Shown in pieces: positions 22,669 to 33,808 of a DNA stretch of 64,000 nucleotides (positions within the stretch are counted from its first letter, which is position 1; each line of letters starts with the position of its first letter). Position numbers and translations under genes: made by a program. Under the pieces are notes generated by a model that was given only the letters and a program-made list of their open reading frames with translations, searched no databases and was not told the origin of the DNA. The DNA comes from Trichodelitschia bisporula. Taxonomy: Eukaryota > Ascomycota > Dothideomycetes > Phaeotrichales > Phaeotrichaceae. The DNA lies in contig ML996695.1 of assembly GCA_010356995.1 (NCBI GenBank), positions 989,689 through 1,053,688 on the forward strand. Direction: 5' to 3'.

Positions 22669-24296
22669 CTATACGGTGATCATTACTGACGCGTTCTTAT
22701 ACCAACCTAATAGCGGATTCTCCCCACTCTGTGTCTGCGTGTCCTCGATGTACGCCCAGCGCCGCACAAAGTCCTCGTGGGTCAGCACACGCGTCAGTTT
22801 GCCCGTGATGGCGCGGTACACGTCCTCCATGACCCTGAAATCTGTCGGGAATAGAATGTCGAAGTAGCCCTGCTGGACCTGTTCATCATTAGCATGGTGG
22901 CACAGAAAACGGCAGTGAAGGACACTCACCAACGGCGTGCGCACCGGCACCGTCCGCCGCTGATACCGCGTCTGCACCACGGGCGCATTGACACCGGCAA
23001 TCGCATCAGGCAGGCTGTGGAAGTCGCTCGAGAGCAGACGGTGCGCAGGGAAGTAGTTATGCAGGATGTCGAAGAACTGCATCAGCCGAGTAGGAATGTA
23101 CTCTGGCTGGGTCAGGTTGGCGGCACCGGGCAGGTTCTGGCGCAACCGGCGCAGCAGCCGCGGGCTGCTCAGCGGATGGGCGAAGGGCGTGCGGCACGCG
23201 ATGTCGCGCACCTGCAAGAAGCGCTGTGCCACCGGGTCCAGTGCTAGCTCGTACATCTCGTACATCTCGCCCTGGGCGTCGATGAGGACGTTACCTTGAA
23301 GGGGGGTTTCGGTGATGGGGTCGTAGCGGAGCGCGTCATGGGCGAAGTTGTCGAAGACTTCGAGCGCCATGAAGAAGCAGGGTGAGGAGATGTAGGTGTC
23401 CCAGTCGAAGATAGACTTGTTGATGATAGTTACTTTGTCGAGGTGTCCGCGGGAGAAGGCCGAGTCGCGGAGGTGCTGCGACTGCAGCGAGGCGAGCGAC
23501 GATGAGATTTCGATGATCTGGTATTTCGTCCGTTCGTACACCTCCGGGTGCTCGTCGCGGATGTAGTCTAGCACGTTGAGCATCATGGTGCCGTTGCCGG
23601 CGCCCATCTCGTAGATCAGGAGGTCGTAGTACGGGTACAGCGACAGCTTGTAGTTGGTCACCATATAGCGGGCCATTGCCTCGCCGTAGCTGGGGCGGAA
23701 CAGCTCCGTTGGTGTGTGCCACAGCTGGCGCGTCTCGTTGGGCTCCTTCTCGTCCAATTTATCCTCAAAAGCCGTGTACCTATCCCCCAACTGGCGGTAA
23801 AACTCTGGCTCATCTTTCATTTTTGGGAATTGGAACGGCTCGTCGAGGGTGAAGATGACGGCCTGCTTGGAGAAGTACCCATAATGCGGGTTATACAAGC
23901 TATCTACGGTGCATCAGCGGGAATGTCACCCACAACGCGCAGACGCCGCACACAGCAGGATAGCACACCTTCAATAAAGTCGCGCAGCAGCATCTTGACG
24001 CGACGGGGGCGCTGTTTCCGGCTGCGCAGCTCATCGGCCGTGACCATTGGGTAGCGCTTGAACTCGTCCATCTTGTCCTGGGGAAAGATATCGGTGCGCT
24101 GCTGCCAGCTCTTCTTATCCTTGAGGTCGAGTCCGTACTTGCGCTGGCGATCTTCGCCGCCCAGCATGATTCCGCGGCGCTGTTGGAGCGGCCCCGCCAG
24201 CTGGCAGCTGGGCCGTAGGCGGTGCGCTCGTAGCGTCGAGCATGTCTCGTGGGCGAAGAGCCGCCGGAGGATGCGGTTGTAGTGTGGGGAGTCCAT
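22669..24296 (-). CDS. MidA/NDUFAF7-family (DUF185) SAM-dependent methyltransferase, probably mitochondrial
   Basis: Three exons (23969-24296, 22930-23903, 22669-22878) encode 503 residues. After a basic N-terminus that could target mitochondria ([20 protein letters not shown]), the family motif appears across the first intron: LLRDFIE then [18 protein letters not shown]. The SAM-binding loop is [20 protein letters not shown], followed by [14 protein letters not shown] and [16 protein letters not shown]. Human NDUFAF7 methylates an arginine in a complex I subunit; fungal members are less studied, so the substrate here is inference. The second intron (22879-22929) is 51 nt, in frame and free of stops; removing it joins RTPL to [12 protein letters not shown] chose the ATG at 24296 because upstream codons are not protein-like. 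Confidence 0.85.
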
Positions 24297-24927
24297 GGTG
24301 CGGTGGGGGGTGGGTGTGAAGGGTCTGTGAAGATTGGAGGGTTGTGGCTCGGAGCTTGGAGCTTCCCGCGAGCGGCACCCCTCGCTTGCAGGCTTGACTA
24401 GTTCTAGTTCTACTCCGTAGGCGACGACATAACGAGGGTAAAATGTTCCACCATCACATCCCATCTTGGGACATATGTTCTTTTTCAGTTCGATTTAAGG
24501 TACTCAGAGGTACATGCGGCCTGGAGATGGGGAATGGGCAAATTTTCGACCTCTGGAAACATGCCCACCTCTACGGAGTACTTCCATTCACATCTCGACC
24601 ATGCCATTTCATCGACTCGCATTTGATACGACTCGCATACTGGTCATTGATCTCCCTCAAAGATCTGACGGTTACAAGTTTCTTATAATATCCGGCATTA
24701 CGAGCTGCTCGCGCCTGTCCATGCCGCTCCAACCCTCCTCAGCTTGCTACTTTACGGGCCAGCTGGTCCTCGCATTGGATAACGAGCGTGAACCTTTCGG
24801 CGACGCTCCTATATTCGCAGTCCTGATGCCTTGGAAAAGGTTGTACGAGCCACTCTTACAGCATACCACACTCTAGGCTTTCACAACTGTCCCCTTCACC
24901 TCCGTCGAAGTGTCACCATCAAGCCTG
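24297..24927. other. Intergenic between two minus-strand genes
   Basis: Contains the promoter of the DUF185 gene and the 3' flank of the DUF7580 gene. It is less GC-rich than the DNA to its left and marks the edge of the accessory-looking island. No gene seen. Confidence 0.6.
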
Positions 24928-26839
24928 TCATGTCGCAAAGAAAGCTTTCACCTGGTCCTCAAGCGGCACAACAACCCCCTCATACACGGCCTGACAGAAG
25001 TCGTCATCCTCCAGATCCTTTTTCTTTGTGTCAAAGGTACAGAACACGCATCGCCGGACAACCATGTCGTACTTCGCTCCCCATTCGTTGGACACGCGAT
25101 CATCGTCGAGCAGACGCGTCGCCGTGATATAGTCGCTCAACATGTCCGCTGGCCCCTTGCTCACGCATTCGTTGGCTCTGCGGAGTTTCTCAAGCGGCTG
25201 ACCGAGGCAGATCTCAAGCAAGAGGATGCCAAGAGCAAAGAGGGGAAAGTTGAGGATGTATGGGCAATGGTGACGGTCGATACCGGCATCATGATCGCTC
25301 GCTGGTTTGGGGAGGATTCTGGCGATGTATACTTTCTGATAGTACTTTTTGGAGTCTTGAAGCACAAAGTGGACATCCTCCTTTGTCCATCGGAAGCTCA
25401 GTAAAGGGGAGTTTTGCAATTGCAAGACGCTGGCCGCAATCGTACTGGCGAGTCTTATCCTGTCTGCTGCTGTCAAACTGGGAATATTCTCTCTTGAGCC
25501 GGCCAGAACTTGAGCCAAAGACAGCGATGACCAACCCGTAGTCCCAACTTGGGAGGAGCGGACTGTGTACACGCTGTATCGACAGGAGTTTTGCGAGATG
25601 AAGCCCAAACAGGGGGCAGGTGTGGAACACCTAGCTGCCCATAATTGGTGACAGAAGTTTGTGATTCGGACTTCCTCCTCAGTCGTAACTGCTGCTGACC
25701 TCATAGTTGTAGTCATCGTTGCCGATTCCATTGTCGTAGTTGCTATTTGGAAAGATTCCTTGTCTTGCTGAATGCATATGGTCTGGCGGGAACTGCTGCT
25801 GAACTGTCCAGAAAGGCTGTGCATCTTGGAGCTCATATCCGGCAGGAATCCCACACGCTTTTTCACTTTAACGAATTTTTTTACCGGCTCCGGAGGTGCG
25901 GCCTTCTTTTCCTCAGGAACTGCTGCGGAGGGCGCGGGACTAGCGTTAGGTCTGTTGGAAGGGCAGATCTCCACCTCTTGACAGAGCGTGGTCGGGTTCT
26001 CAGCGGCATGAGATCCTGGCAAAATAACAAGACGGAAGCGGATGTCTAGCGAAGCTTGTGGAGGCGACTGGACCACCTTATTGTACTGCTCCGGATCGAG
26101 ACGCCAATGCACGGAGTGCCCTGGCGCGCAGTTGCAGCTGAAAGATGCGCAAAGTGCGCTGTATACGGCATGTACACAGTCGCGAATGATTCGAAAATGA
26201 CCAAACCGGCGCTGGGACAGTCGCGACCTCTCCAGACCCATGTTTTGATGTGTTAATCTTTCTATTACCCGACCACTGCTCTCCATTTTCCCCAGCAAAA
26301 TGTCCAGGTCCGATTTGGCGAGGCTGAACCAGCCCTTTTTCCAAGTCCGTTTAAGGCTCTTTTCGTCTTCCCATCGGACCTGACTAACGGTTAGTTCTAG
26401 AACCCATTTTGGTGACTCCACACTCACGGTATGAGTGGTTCTGGGTACGTACCTTGCCATTCTCATCGAGGTCCAGCCGCAGTTTGAACGCGTTCGCAGC
26501 CTCGTTCATTTGCATTATCGTGGACATATAGACGTCATATGATACCGCCAGCCGCGCCTGCAGCTTCTGCGCAAGCTCAGGATCCTTCCATTTGGGACCA
26601 CCGGGATTGCGAAGCAGCTCTTCAAGCTCAGAAGGGTGCACAAGGTCGCTCAGCAATTGCTCGCACGTATTTCTGAATATGACCTCTTGTGTGCTAAGGC
26701 AATTTATAAGATCAGCCAGTTCGCGCCTGTACTGCTGAAAGCGGCGGATAGTGCGAATCCCGTCTTGATAGTGTTCGAGTGCGCTGATGATCAGAGGGAT
26801 GGCCGCTAAGGCAACGCCAACTACCTCAAAACCAGACAT
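24928..26839 (-). CDS. DUF7580-type fungal protein with N-terminal helical domain
   Basis: Two exons (26453-26839, 24928-26379; 73-nt intron with GTACGT donor, ACTAAC branch and CAG acceptor) encode 612 residues. It starts MSGFEVVGVALAAIPLIISA followed by LEHYQDGIRTIRRFQQYRRE, the opening seen in a large expanded family of fungal proteins. The C-terminal half matches DUF7580: LSLAQVLAGS, then RIRLASTIAASVLQLQNSPL and FALGILLLEICLGQPLEKL. The latter resembles a degenerate kinase-like C-lobe, but no catalytic motifs are present. The middle (VPEEKKAAPPEPVKKFVKVK) is a linker. Family members are numerous and variable between strains and are often discussed near fungal self/non-self genes; a role here is not shown. 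Codon use is less GC-biased than in neighbouring housekeeping genes. It diverges from the mosaic gene at 27219. Confidence 0.75.
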
Positions 26840-27218
26840 TGCGGACGACACGGGCACATTCAACAAAGATCGGTTATATAACTCCTTGGCCCTCAGAAAT
26901 ACCCCGGATATTTGGAGCACAGAAGGTTGGGAAAGGTTTGTTGGAGGAATGGTGCATCGGTGATGGGGGAGGGGGGAGGGGCGATGAAGGAGTTGGCGAA
27001 GGGCTGAGGAGGCGCTTGCTCCATCCATCGGACAGGGCTGCACTAGCACGAAACAAGCCAAGTGCGGGGCTCGAATGGGGCTGAGGCCATGGGCAACGAC
27101 GAGGCTCCATCGGGTCATGCGGGGCGTGAAACTGTTATCTTCATGGCCTTCACACCTATTCACTACATCTCATATGGGAGACAGGACACTACTTTCTACA
27201 GCTCTGTGCTTCTAACTG
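26840..27218. promoter_or_regulatory. Shared divergent promoter region of the DUF7580 and mosaic genes
   Basis: 379 bp separate two divergent starts. A purine-rich stretch (26.93-27.0 kb) is the only notable feature. Bidirectional control is inferred from the geometry only. Confidence 0.4.
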
Positions 27219-30200
27219 ATGGCTGGAATCGGTGGTAAGTCGTGCTTGGGCCCTGTCGAGGGAAATAACAGCCGCTGAGAAGACCAAGTTGCTGCGGCTG
27301 CCGAAGCATCAGCGAGACTGTCCAACATCCCAACTCTCGTCTTGACTTGTCGAACAGCTTTTCTCGAGCTCAACGCCGGTGCCGCAAAGTCCACCAAGTA
27401 TGGCGACCTTTCTGCTAGGCTTGCCGACGAGAAGGGACGCTTCAGTCTCTGGACCACGAATATCGGCGCCCACCGATCGGGCAAAAGCTCACTTGATTTC
27501 CGGCTTCGAGACTCTTCGCACTTGCAACTCCAGGTTGTGAAGTTGCTACGGAAATTGGCCGATAACCTAGCCGAAGGTACGTCTTGCTAGGCACCGACGT
27601 TGAAATTTGAACTGAATAGGAGGCCAGCGGATGAGATTCTCAGCGGCAAAAGAGTGCCATGGGATGAGCTTCCAAGCGACGATTCGGACTCAGAATCCGA
27701 TTCAGACTCTGACGCAGCATTCCCCCCCCCATCTGAAGCTACTGAAATCGGCCAAATCATGAACAGTATCACCAACACTTTGACCCTGCTCCTTCGACTC
27801 TCGGCATCAATTCGCAATCCGACTCAACACGATCGATGGCTCAACTCTAAATCAATCGATACGTCGGCATTCGAGCACTGGGACATCGAGCATGTGAGAG
27901 CCAAATTTCCGCAAACCGACGAGCTTCGTGCGGAACGCTTGGGCAGAGGCATTTCCCGAAGGCGCCAGTTCTTCAATTACAGGAAGCAGCATCGCGAACG
28001 GCTTGCACAGGGCTTCGAGCCGGCCGAACCGACTGCGACAGAAAGCCAGAAGCCTGCACCCACAATCGTGCAAAGCACAGTTGCATCTTCTATTCCAGAA
28101 ATGGCCAAGATGCCCACATCTAATGCTCCCCTGGAAGACGACGAACAATCGGACATCGCATTCACTGCTACTTCGTTTGCCACATCAGTAGCTCAGGGAA
28201 GCAAACTAACTGTGCCTTTGCTACCGTGCGGAACTGAATATGACAAGCCATTTGAGTGTCCGTTTTGCTGCAGCATTGTCGAGATGGAGGACCGCCGCGC
28301 TTGGAAGTACGCTATTTCTAGACCATGTTAAGTGCCTACCTGTGACTAACCTTGATAGGAAGCACGTCTTCGCCGACTTGGCACCGTACATGTGTCTTTC
28401 TGGCGAGTGTGTTATGGAAAATCAGCATTTCCCCTCTCGTCATTCTTGGATGCAGCATGAATTCAATACACATTGGACGACTCTGGTCTGCGTCTTCGGA
28501 TGCCCCAATTCCTTTAGCTCGAAGCAGACCTTGAGGGATCATCTGATCCAACATCATCAAGAAAGCGTCGTAGGACGAGTTGAGGCCGTCCTTGCGACTT
28601 GCGAGAAGCCCAAGCCGCGCGACACTCCGAAGGCTTGTCTTCTCTGTGCATCCACTCTACCGAACTTTGAATCCTACGGAAAGCACACCGCAAAGCATCT
28701 GCAGGAGCTGGCACTGTTTAGTTTGCCAACTCTCGATAACGAAGCTGACGACGGAAGCGAGAGCGCTGAAACAGACGAAGAGGTGCACGGGGACCTTTCC
28801 GCAGCCGACGATGGAAGCCGGAAGAGTGGAGCTGATGACATACCACCATTCGAGCCCCGAGCCCCATCACCATCTAAGCTTTCAAATGCTTCGTCTGAAT
28901 CTCTTGGCATCCCACTGCAGCGCTCTGCGACGGATGTGGAGAAATACGCCGCCATTATAGATGATATTCTGGCTCAGTCAGATCCCAGTGCCACTTCTGA
29001 CACCTCCCACCAGGCTGTGTACGAGAGCTTGCAGGCCAAGCTTGGATATGACATTTCTCACAACGCGGTACTGTCCTTTCCCTTCCCATCTCGTCCGTCC
29101 CTCAACTAATACCCCCAAGAAAGCAATATTGCGCCTAATCCTGCGCGTAAAAGTGGCCCGCACCATCAAGTTCTCCAAAATGCGTCCTTCGCAGCTCGAC
29201 GCTGCACCCTTGAATCCTACAGACCCCCCCACAATCGTTCTAGTCGATGTGGACAATGAGCCCCCTTCAAATATATCAGGGGGGCCAGAAAAATGCCCCG
29301 TCCAAACCTGCGAGTACCACGTCAAGGGCTTTGCGCGCAAAAGGGACAGAGACATCCATGTGCCAATACAACACTACAAGGGACCGATGATGTGTCCCTT
29401 TTGTACAGATGCCGAAGGTGGGGCCTTGAGACGCTTTGATTACCTCTCTTCCTTGATGATCCACCTGGAATCTGAGCACCCCCGTGTCCAAATGGAGGAG
29501 TCCATTTGCCCCATGTGTGGTCTGTGGAACATCCACTACGATCAGCATCTGCACGGCTGCATGCTGCGTGCTGTGGAGCACGGCTACGCTTCAGGCTGGC
29601 CGAACAGTACCTACACCATGGAGGAACTTACCAAGCTTATGGTTCATGAGTTCTCTAAACCCTCTGGGGCGCCTGTGAGTTCGGACAAGCGGTCCGAAAT
29701 CCAGTCGTCGGGGAAGGTGGAACTCTCCCAGCCATTGAATACAGACGCCCCCTTGGGGTCCCTTGGCGAACCGGCGGCGTCTGGTGACCCCTCAAAACAG
29801 CGACTCGTTGAGTGGCTCAATGAGGGCGACGACGAGGCCTCGAGACAGTGGGCTGTGCAGCACACGGAAGAGGCGCATGTCCAGCACCTAAACAACAAGA
29901 CGGAGGCTATGGTGGACGTTGCAGTGGCACACGAGTACGCCAAGGAAGATGCTGAGCGCAAAGCGGCGACTGCAGCTAAATCAGCGGAAGAGAAGGCCAA
30001 GCACGAATTTGAGATGGAGGGGGCGCGGAAGAAGCTTGAGCAGCTAGACCGGCAGGCGGAGGTTGATCGTGTTGGAGATAAGGCGCGCTTCTATTCTGCT
30101 GACGAGAGGTATTGGCAGCTGACGGACGAGACGGGCTGGTGGGATGAGGGCGAGCGCTCTATACAGCTCGAGATTCGCGAGCTTGACGAGGAGATCGATA

Positions 30201-33200
30201 AGAAGAAGTATGAGCTGCGTCGGCTTAAGGATCGCATTGATGCCGAGGAGGAGCGCGCTCAGCAGGAGAGCAAGGAGAAGGAGCGGGAGACGCGGCTTAA
30301 GGTCGAGCAGCTCAAGCAGGAGCAGGGTAGGCAGGCTACTGATTTATTGCGTGATAAGGAGCGCAAGCGCACCTTGGCTGAAAACGCCGAGCAGGTGTAC
30401 AGGATTAAGCTGGAGCTCGAGGCTAAGGAGGCTGCGACTGCAGCGAAAGCAGCAGAAGAAGAAGTGGCGAAGCGGCGGCTAGATGATATAATACAGCCGC
30501 CGATTAGGTTCACGGATGCTATAGGAAGGAAGTTTAACTTCCCGTGGCATCTGTGCAAGTCGTGGAAGGTAAGTTTTGCCTTTTGTATATCCGCTCCCGC
30601 TAACCCCCCTTAGGGAATGGAGACACTCATTAACCAAGCCTTCCTCGACTTCGATGTTATCGATAAACACGTTCACGAAGGCCACTACGACCTCCTCGGG
30701 CCCGATGGCGAAATCATTCTACCGGAGGTGTGGGAATCTGTGGTTAAGCCCGACTGGGCTATTATCATGCACATGTGGCTCGGACCGCCGAAGCTTAAAA
30801 GTGACGAGGAACTTAGCCGTCACGAGGAGCTTGAGCGCAATGAAGAGCTTGAGACTAAAGAGGAGCTTGAGAACGACGAGGAGGCATTGAGACTGGAGGC
30901 CAGGGTAGCACGCGAGCACGAGGAGAGACGCGAGCAGGGGCACCTAGTGTTCGAGCATGACCGCGGCACCGTATTGAAGCGACAAGCTGCACAGTCCGGA
31001 CGGTCAGATTTCGCGTTTGACATGGATGACGTTGTTGACGAGAATCCCGAGCCATTTGACGAAGAACAGTTTGATTTTGACAACTGTATCTTTACTCAGG
31101 CACTGGACTCCGAGATCATCACAGCACCGACCCCACCACAGCACGCGGAGGAGACCCGCATCCAAAAACCATATAACGACGCGGCATCTCGGACTGCGAT
31201 GGGCATCGTAGGCGAGCGCGAGCTTCAACCCCGAACGCCCCAGGAGACGCAACGCAACCAGGAAATATCAGAACTGCAGATGCCGGGCGCGACGTGGGTG
31301 GCTGATGCGGAGGCCAGAGCGACTGAGGCAAGGGAGGCTGCGGTGGAGGCCATCGTGGAAGCCGAGCACCAGCTTCAGCGCCTAGCGTCTCTCGAGAAGG
31401 CACCGCGCGGCGAGGAGATATTGGGTCTCAAGGATGCACTAAGACAACAAGCGGTGCCACACGCGAAGGAGCCACACGGACACCACTTGGACGAGGCGGC
31501 GGCGCGCTCTAACGAGCAGGCCGTCGCTCAGGCCCGCCAAGCTGCGGCTGATGCTGCGGTGAGGGCGCAAGAGGAAGCTACGGCCCGTGCTCGCCGTCTC
31601 GATGATCTTAAGGCCCCGGCTGAAGAGCACCGCCGGCGCGCTGAGGCGGATGAGCGGCGCGTATGGCTGGAGCGTGAGGTTCGCGCCCTCGAGATTATAC
31701 GCCAGGTGGAGGCGCAGCGAATGACGCTCCCACCGACTGCTACTACGCCGCTGCAGATTGCTGCCCCTCAGCGTAGCCCGGCACAGGGCCTGGGGGGGAA
31801 TCCGTTGGCGAACGAGGAGGGTTCCGGGAGTTTGGGCGAGAGTGTGCTCCAGCGGGAGCGTGATGTTGCGAGTGCGCCGAGCGACAATCGTGACCAAGAG
31901 GAAGCGACATCCTGGATTCCGCAAGCGGCAACCGACGGAAAGTTCAAGCCGAGTTTAGGTGATAGTGTCCTGCTCCATCAAATGGCCCCAGATCATCCTG
32001 ACGTGGCAGCACGAGCCGGCTCAAAAACAATCTACGTGGAGTCCGATGACGGCGACGACGTAAACGAAGAGGCAGAGTCATACTACTTCAACACGCTGCC
32101 TGGAGATATTCGCCGCCAACCGATCATCGGCAAGGCCGAGCGCGGACCTTCAGCAGAGCGGCTTCTTGAGCCGGCGGCTAAGCTGAGGACGCAGCACGAG
32201 AGCGCCGACGCCTGCGCCGACGCTCGCGCCACGGAAGATCATCACGACTACGACCGTGACAGGTCGCGCACGCCGCCTCCTAACCGCCGCGAGGAGATCC
32301 GCCGCCTCCAGCGCGAGCACGAAGAGGCCGTCGCCCACGCCAACGAGCAGTCTGTCGCGCAGACCGGAGCTTCCGCGCGTGCTCAAAAGGAAACCGCGAG
32401 CCGCGCCCACCCCCTCGATGATCTCGAGACCCAGGCCGCGAGGCAGCGCGCCGAGGATAGTCATACCGATGTCGGATACGATACCGACGACGATATTTTA
32501 GCCAAGGGAGCCTGCTATCACTGCATGATAACGAAACGCCGTTGCATCATTAACGACGGTGCCTCACAGTGCGTGCAATGCCAAGTCCTCAAGCGGGAAT
32601 GTAATCTTGGACAAGGGGGGGCCGCGGCAAAAAAGCGCGAGATCCGCGCGCAGAAGAAGACGAGGAAGCGGCGAGGCGAAGCCAAGTACCGGACTGCGCG
32701 GGAGCTACGTCGGGAGGAGCGGGAGCAGGAGCGTGACAGTGTGGCTGAACGCGACGAGGGTCGTGATACCGACTACGGTACTTTAGCCGAGATGATGACT
32801 GATCCCACTCTTTTGCAAACGCATGCTGAGCCTCAGCACGTTTTGGGCACCGCTGCGTATGCGCCCGTTGCTCTACCGCCTGTCGCCAACGGGTCTTTCG
32901 CCAACGGATACTCGCCAACCCTAGGGAGCGCACTGGAGGACGACGAATCAACAATAAAATGTTTTTGCGGCTACAGCGACGATGACGGCAACACGGTGTT
33001 CTGCGAGCTTTGCCGCACCTGGCAGCATATCCTGTGCTACTACCCTGGCAGTCAGGTTCCCGAGGTTCATGAGTGTGTCCAATGTCACCCGCGCCCTTAC
33101 GATGCCAGAAGCGCGGCAGAGCGGCAGCGCCAGTTCGTGCATACTGCGGCCAAGAAGGAGGAGATGCGTAGGCTTGACGAGCAGACGCGCCGCGACTACG

Positions 33201-33808
33201 AGCGTGCCCACGCCGCCCGCGAGGAGATCCGCCGCCTCCAGCGGGAGCACGAAGAGGCCGTCGCCCACGCCAAAACAATAAAATGTTTTTGCGGCTACAG
33301 CGACGATGACGGCAACACGGTATTCTGCGAGCTTTGCCGCACCTGGCAGCATATCCTGTGCCACTACCCTGGCAGTCAGGTTCCCGAGGTTCATGAGTGT
33401 GTCCAATGTCACCCGCGCCCTTACGATGCCAGAAGCGCGGCAGAGCGGCAGCGCCAGTTCGTGCATACTGCGGCCAAGAAGGAGGAGATGCGTAGGCTTG
33501 ACGAGCAGACGCGCCGCGACTACGAGCGTGCCCACGCCGCCCGCGAGGAGATCCGCCGCCTCCAGCGGGAGCACGAAGAGGCCGTCGCCCACGCCAAAAC
33601 AATAAAATGTTTTTGCGGCTACAGCGACGATGACGGCAACACGGTATTCTGCGAGCTTTGCCGCACCTGGCAGCATATCCTGTGCCACTACCCTGGCAGT
33701 CAGGTTCCCGAGGTTCATGAGTGTGTCCAATGTCGCCCGCGCCCTTACGATGCCAGAAGCGCGGCAGAGCGGCAGCGCCAGTTCGCGCATTGCAGCCGCT
33801 TCGGGTGA
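27219..33808 (+). CDS. Giant mosaic protein: C2H2 fingers, coiled coil, ubiquitin-like domain, Zn2Cys6-like cluster, triple PHD
   Basis: Six exons (27219-27234, 27313-27576, 27628-28306, 28359-29067, 29120-30568, 30614-33808) keep one frame for 2,103 residues. Residues 1-650 match a fungal C2H2 family (SLWTTNIGAH, ECPFCCSIVEMEDRRAWKKH joined across intron 3, RTIKFSKMRPS, CEYHVKGFARK, HYKGPMMCPFC). A charged coiled coil follows, then the fungal ubiquitin-like fold: FTDAIGRKFNFPWHLCKSWK, GMETLINQAFLDFDVI, HYDLLGPDGEIILPEVWE. Long Ala/Arg/Glu helices lead to CYHCMITKRRCIINDG...CVQCQVLKREC (Zn2Cys6-like, about residue 1670) and three PHD fingers (Cys4-His-Cys3). The first exon is the weakest call. 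The C2H2 and ubiquitin-like parts might be two genes, but no stop separates them. Probably a nuclear, chromatin-related protein (inference). The stop lies just after the third repeat. Confidence 0.7.
32951..33791 (+). repeat. 324-bp coding tandem repeat (2.6 copies), each carrying a PHD finger
   Basis: Units begin at 32951, 33275 and 33599 with ACAATAAAATGTTTTTGCGG. Copies differ at only a few bases (for example Tyr to His after HILC, and GTGTTC to GTATTC). Each full unit encodes 108 residues: the PHD finger, a DARSAAERQRQF segment and a helix ending EEIRRLQREHEEAVAHAK. The third copy stops matching at about 33791, after the finger. The last ~50 bp of the unit also occurs once upstream at 32291-32343, a likely seed for unequal crossover. 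Confidence 0.95.
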
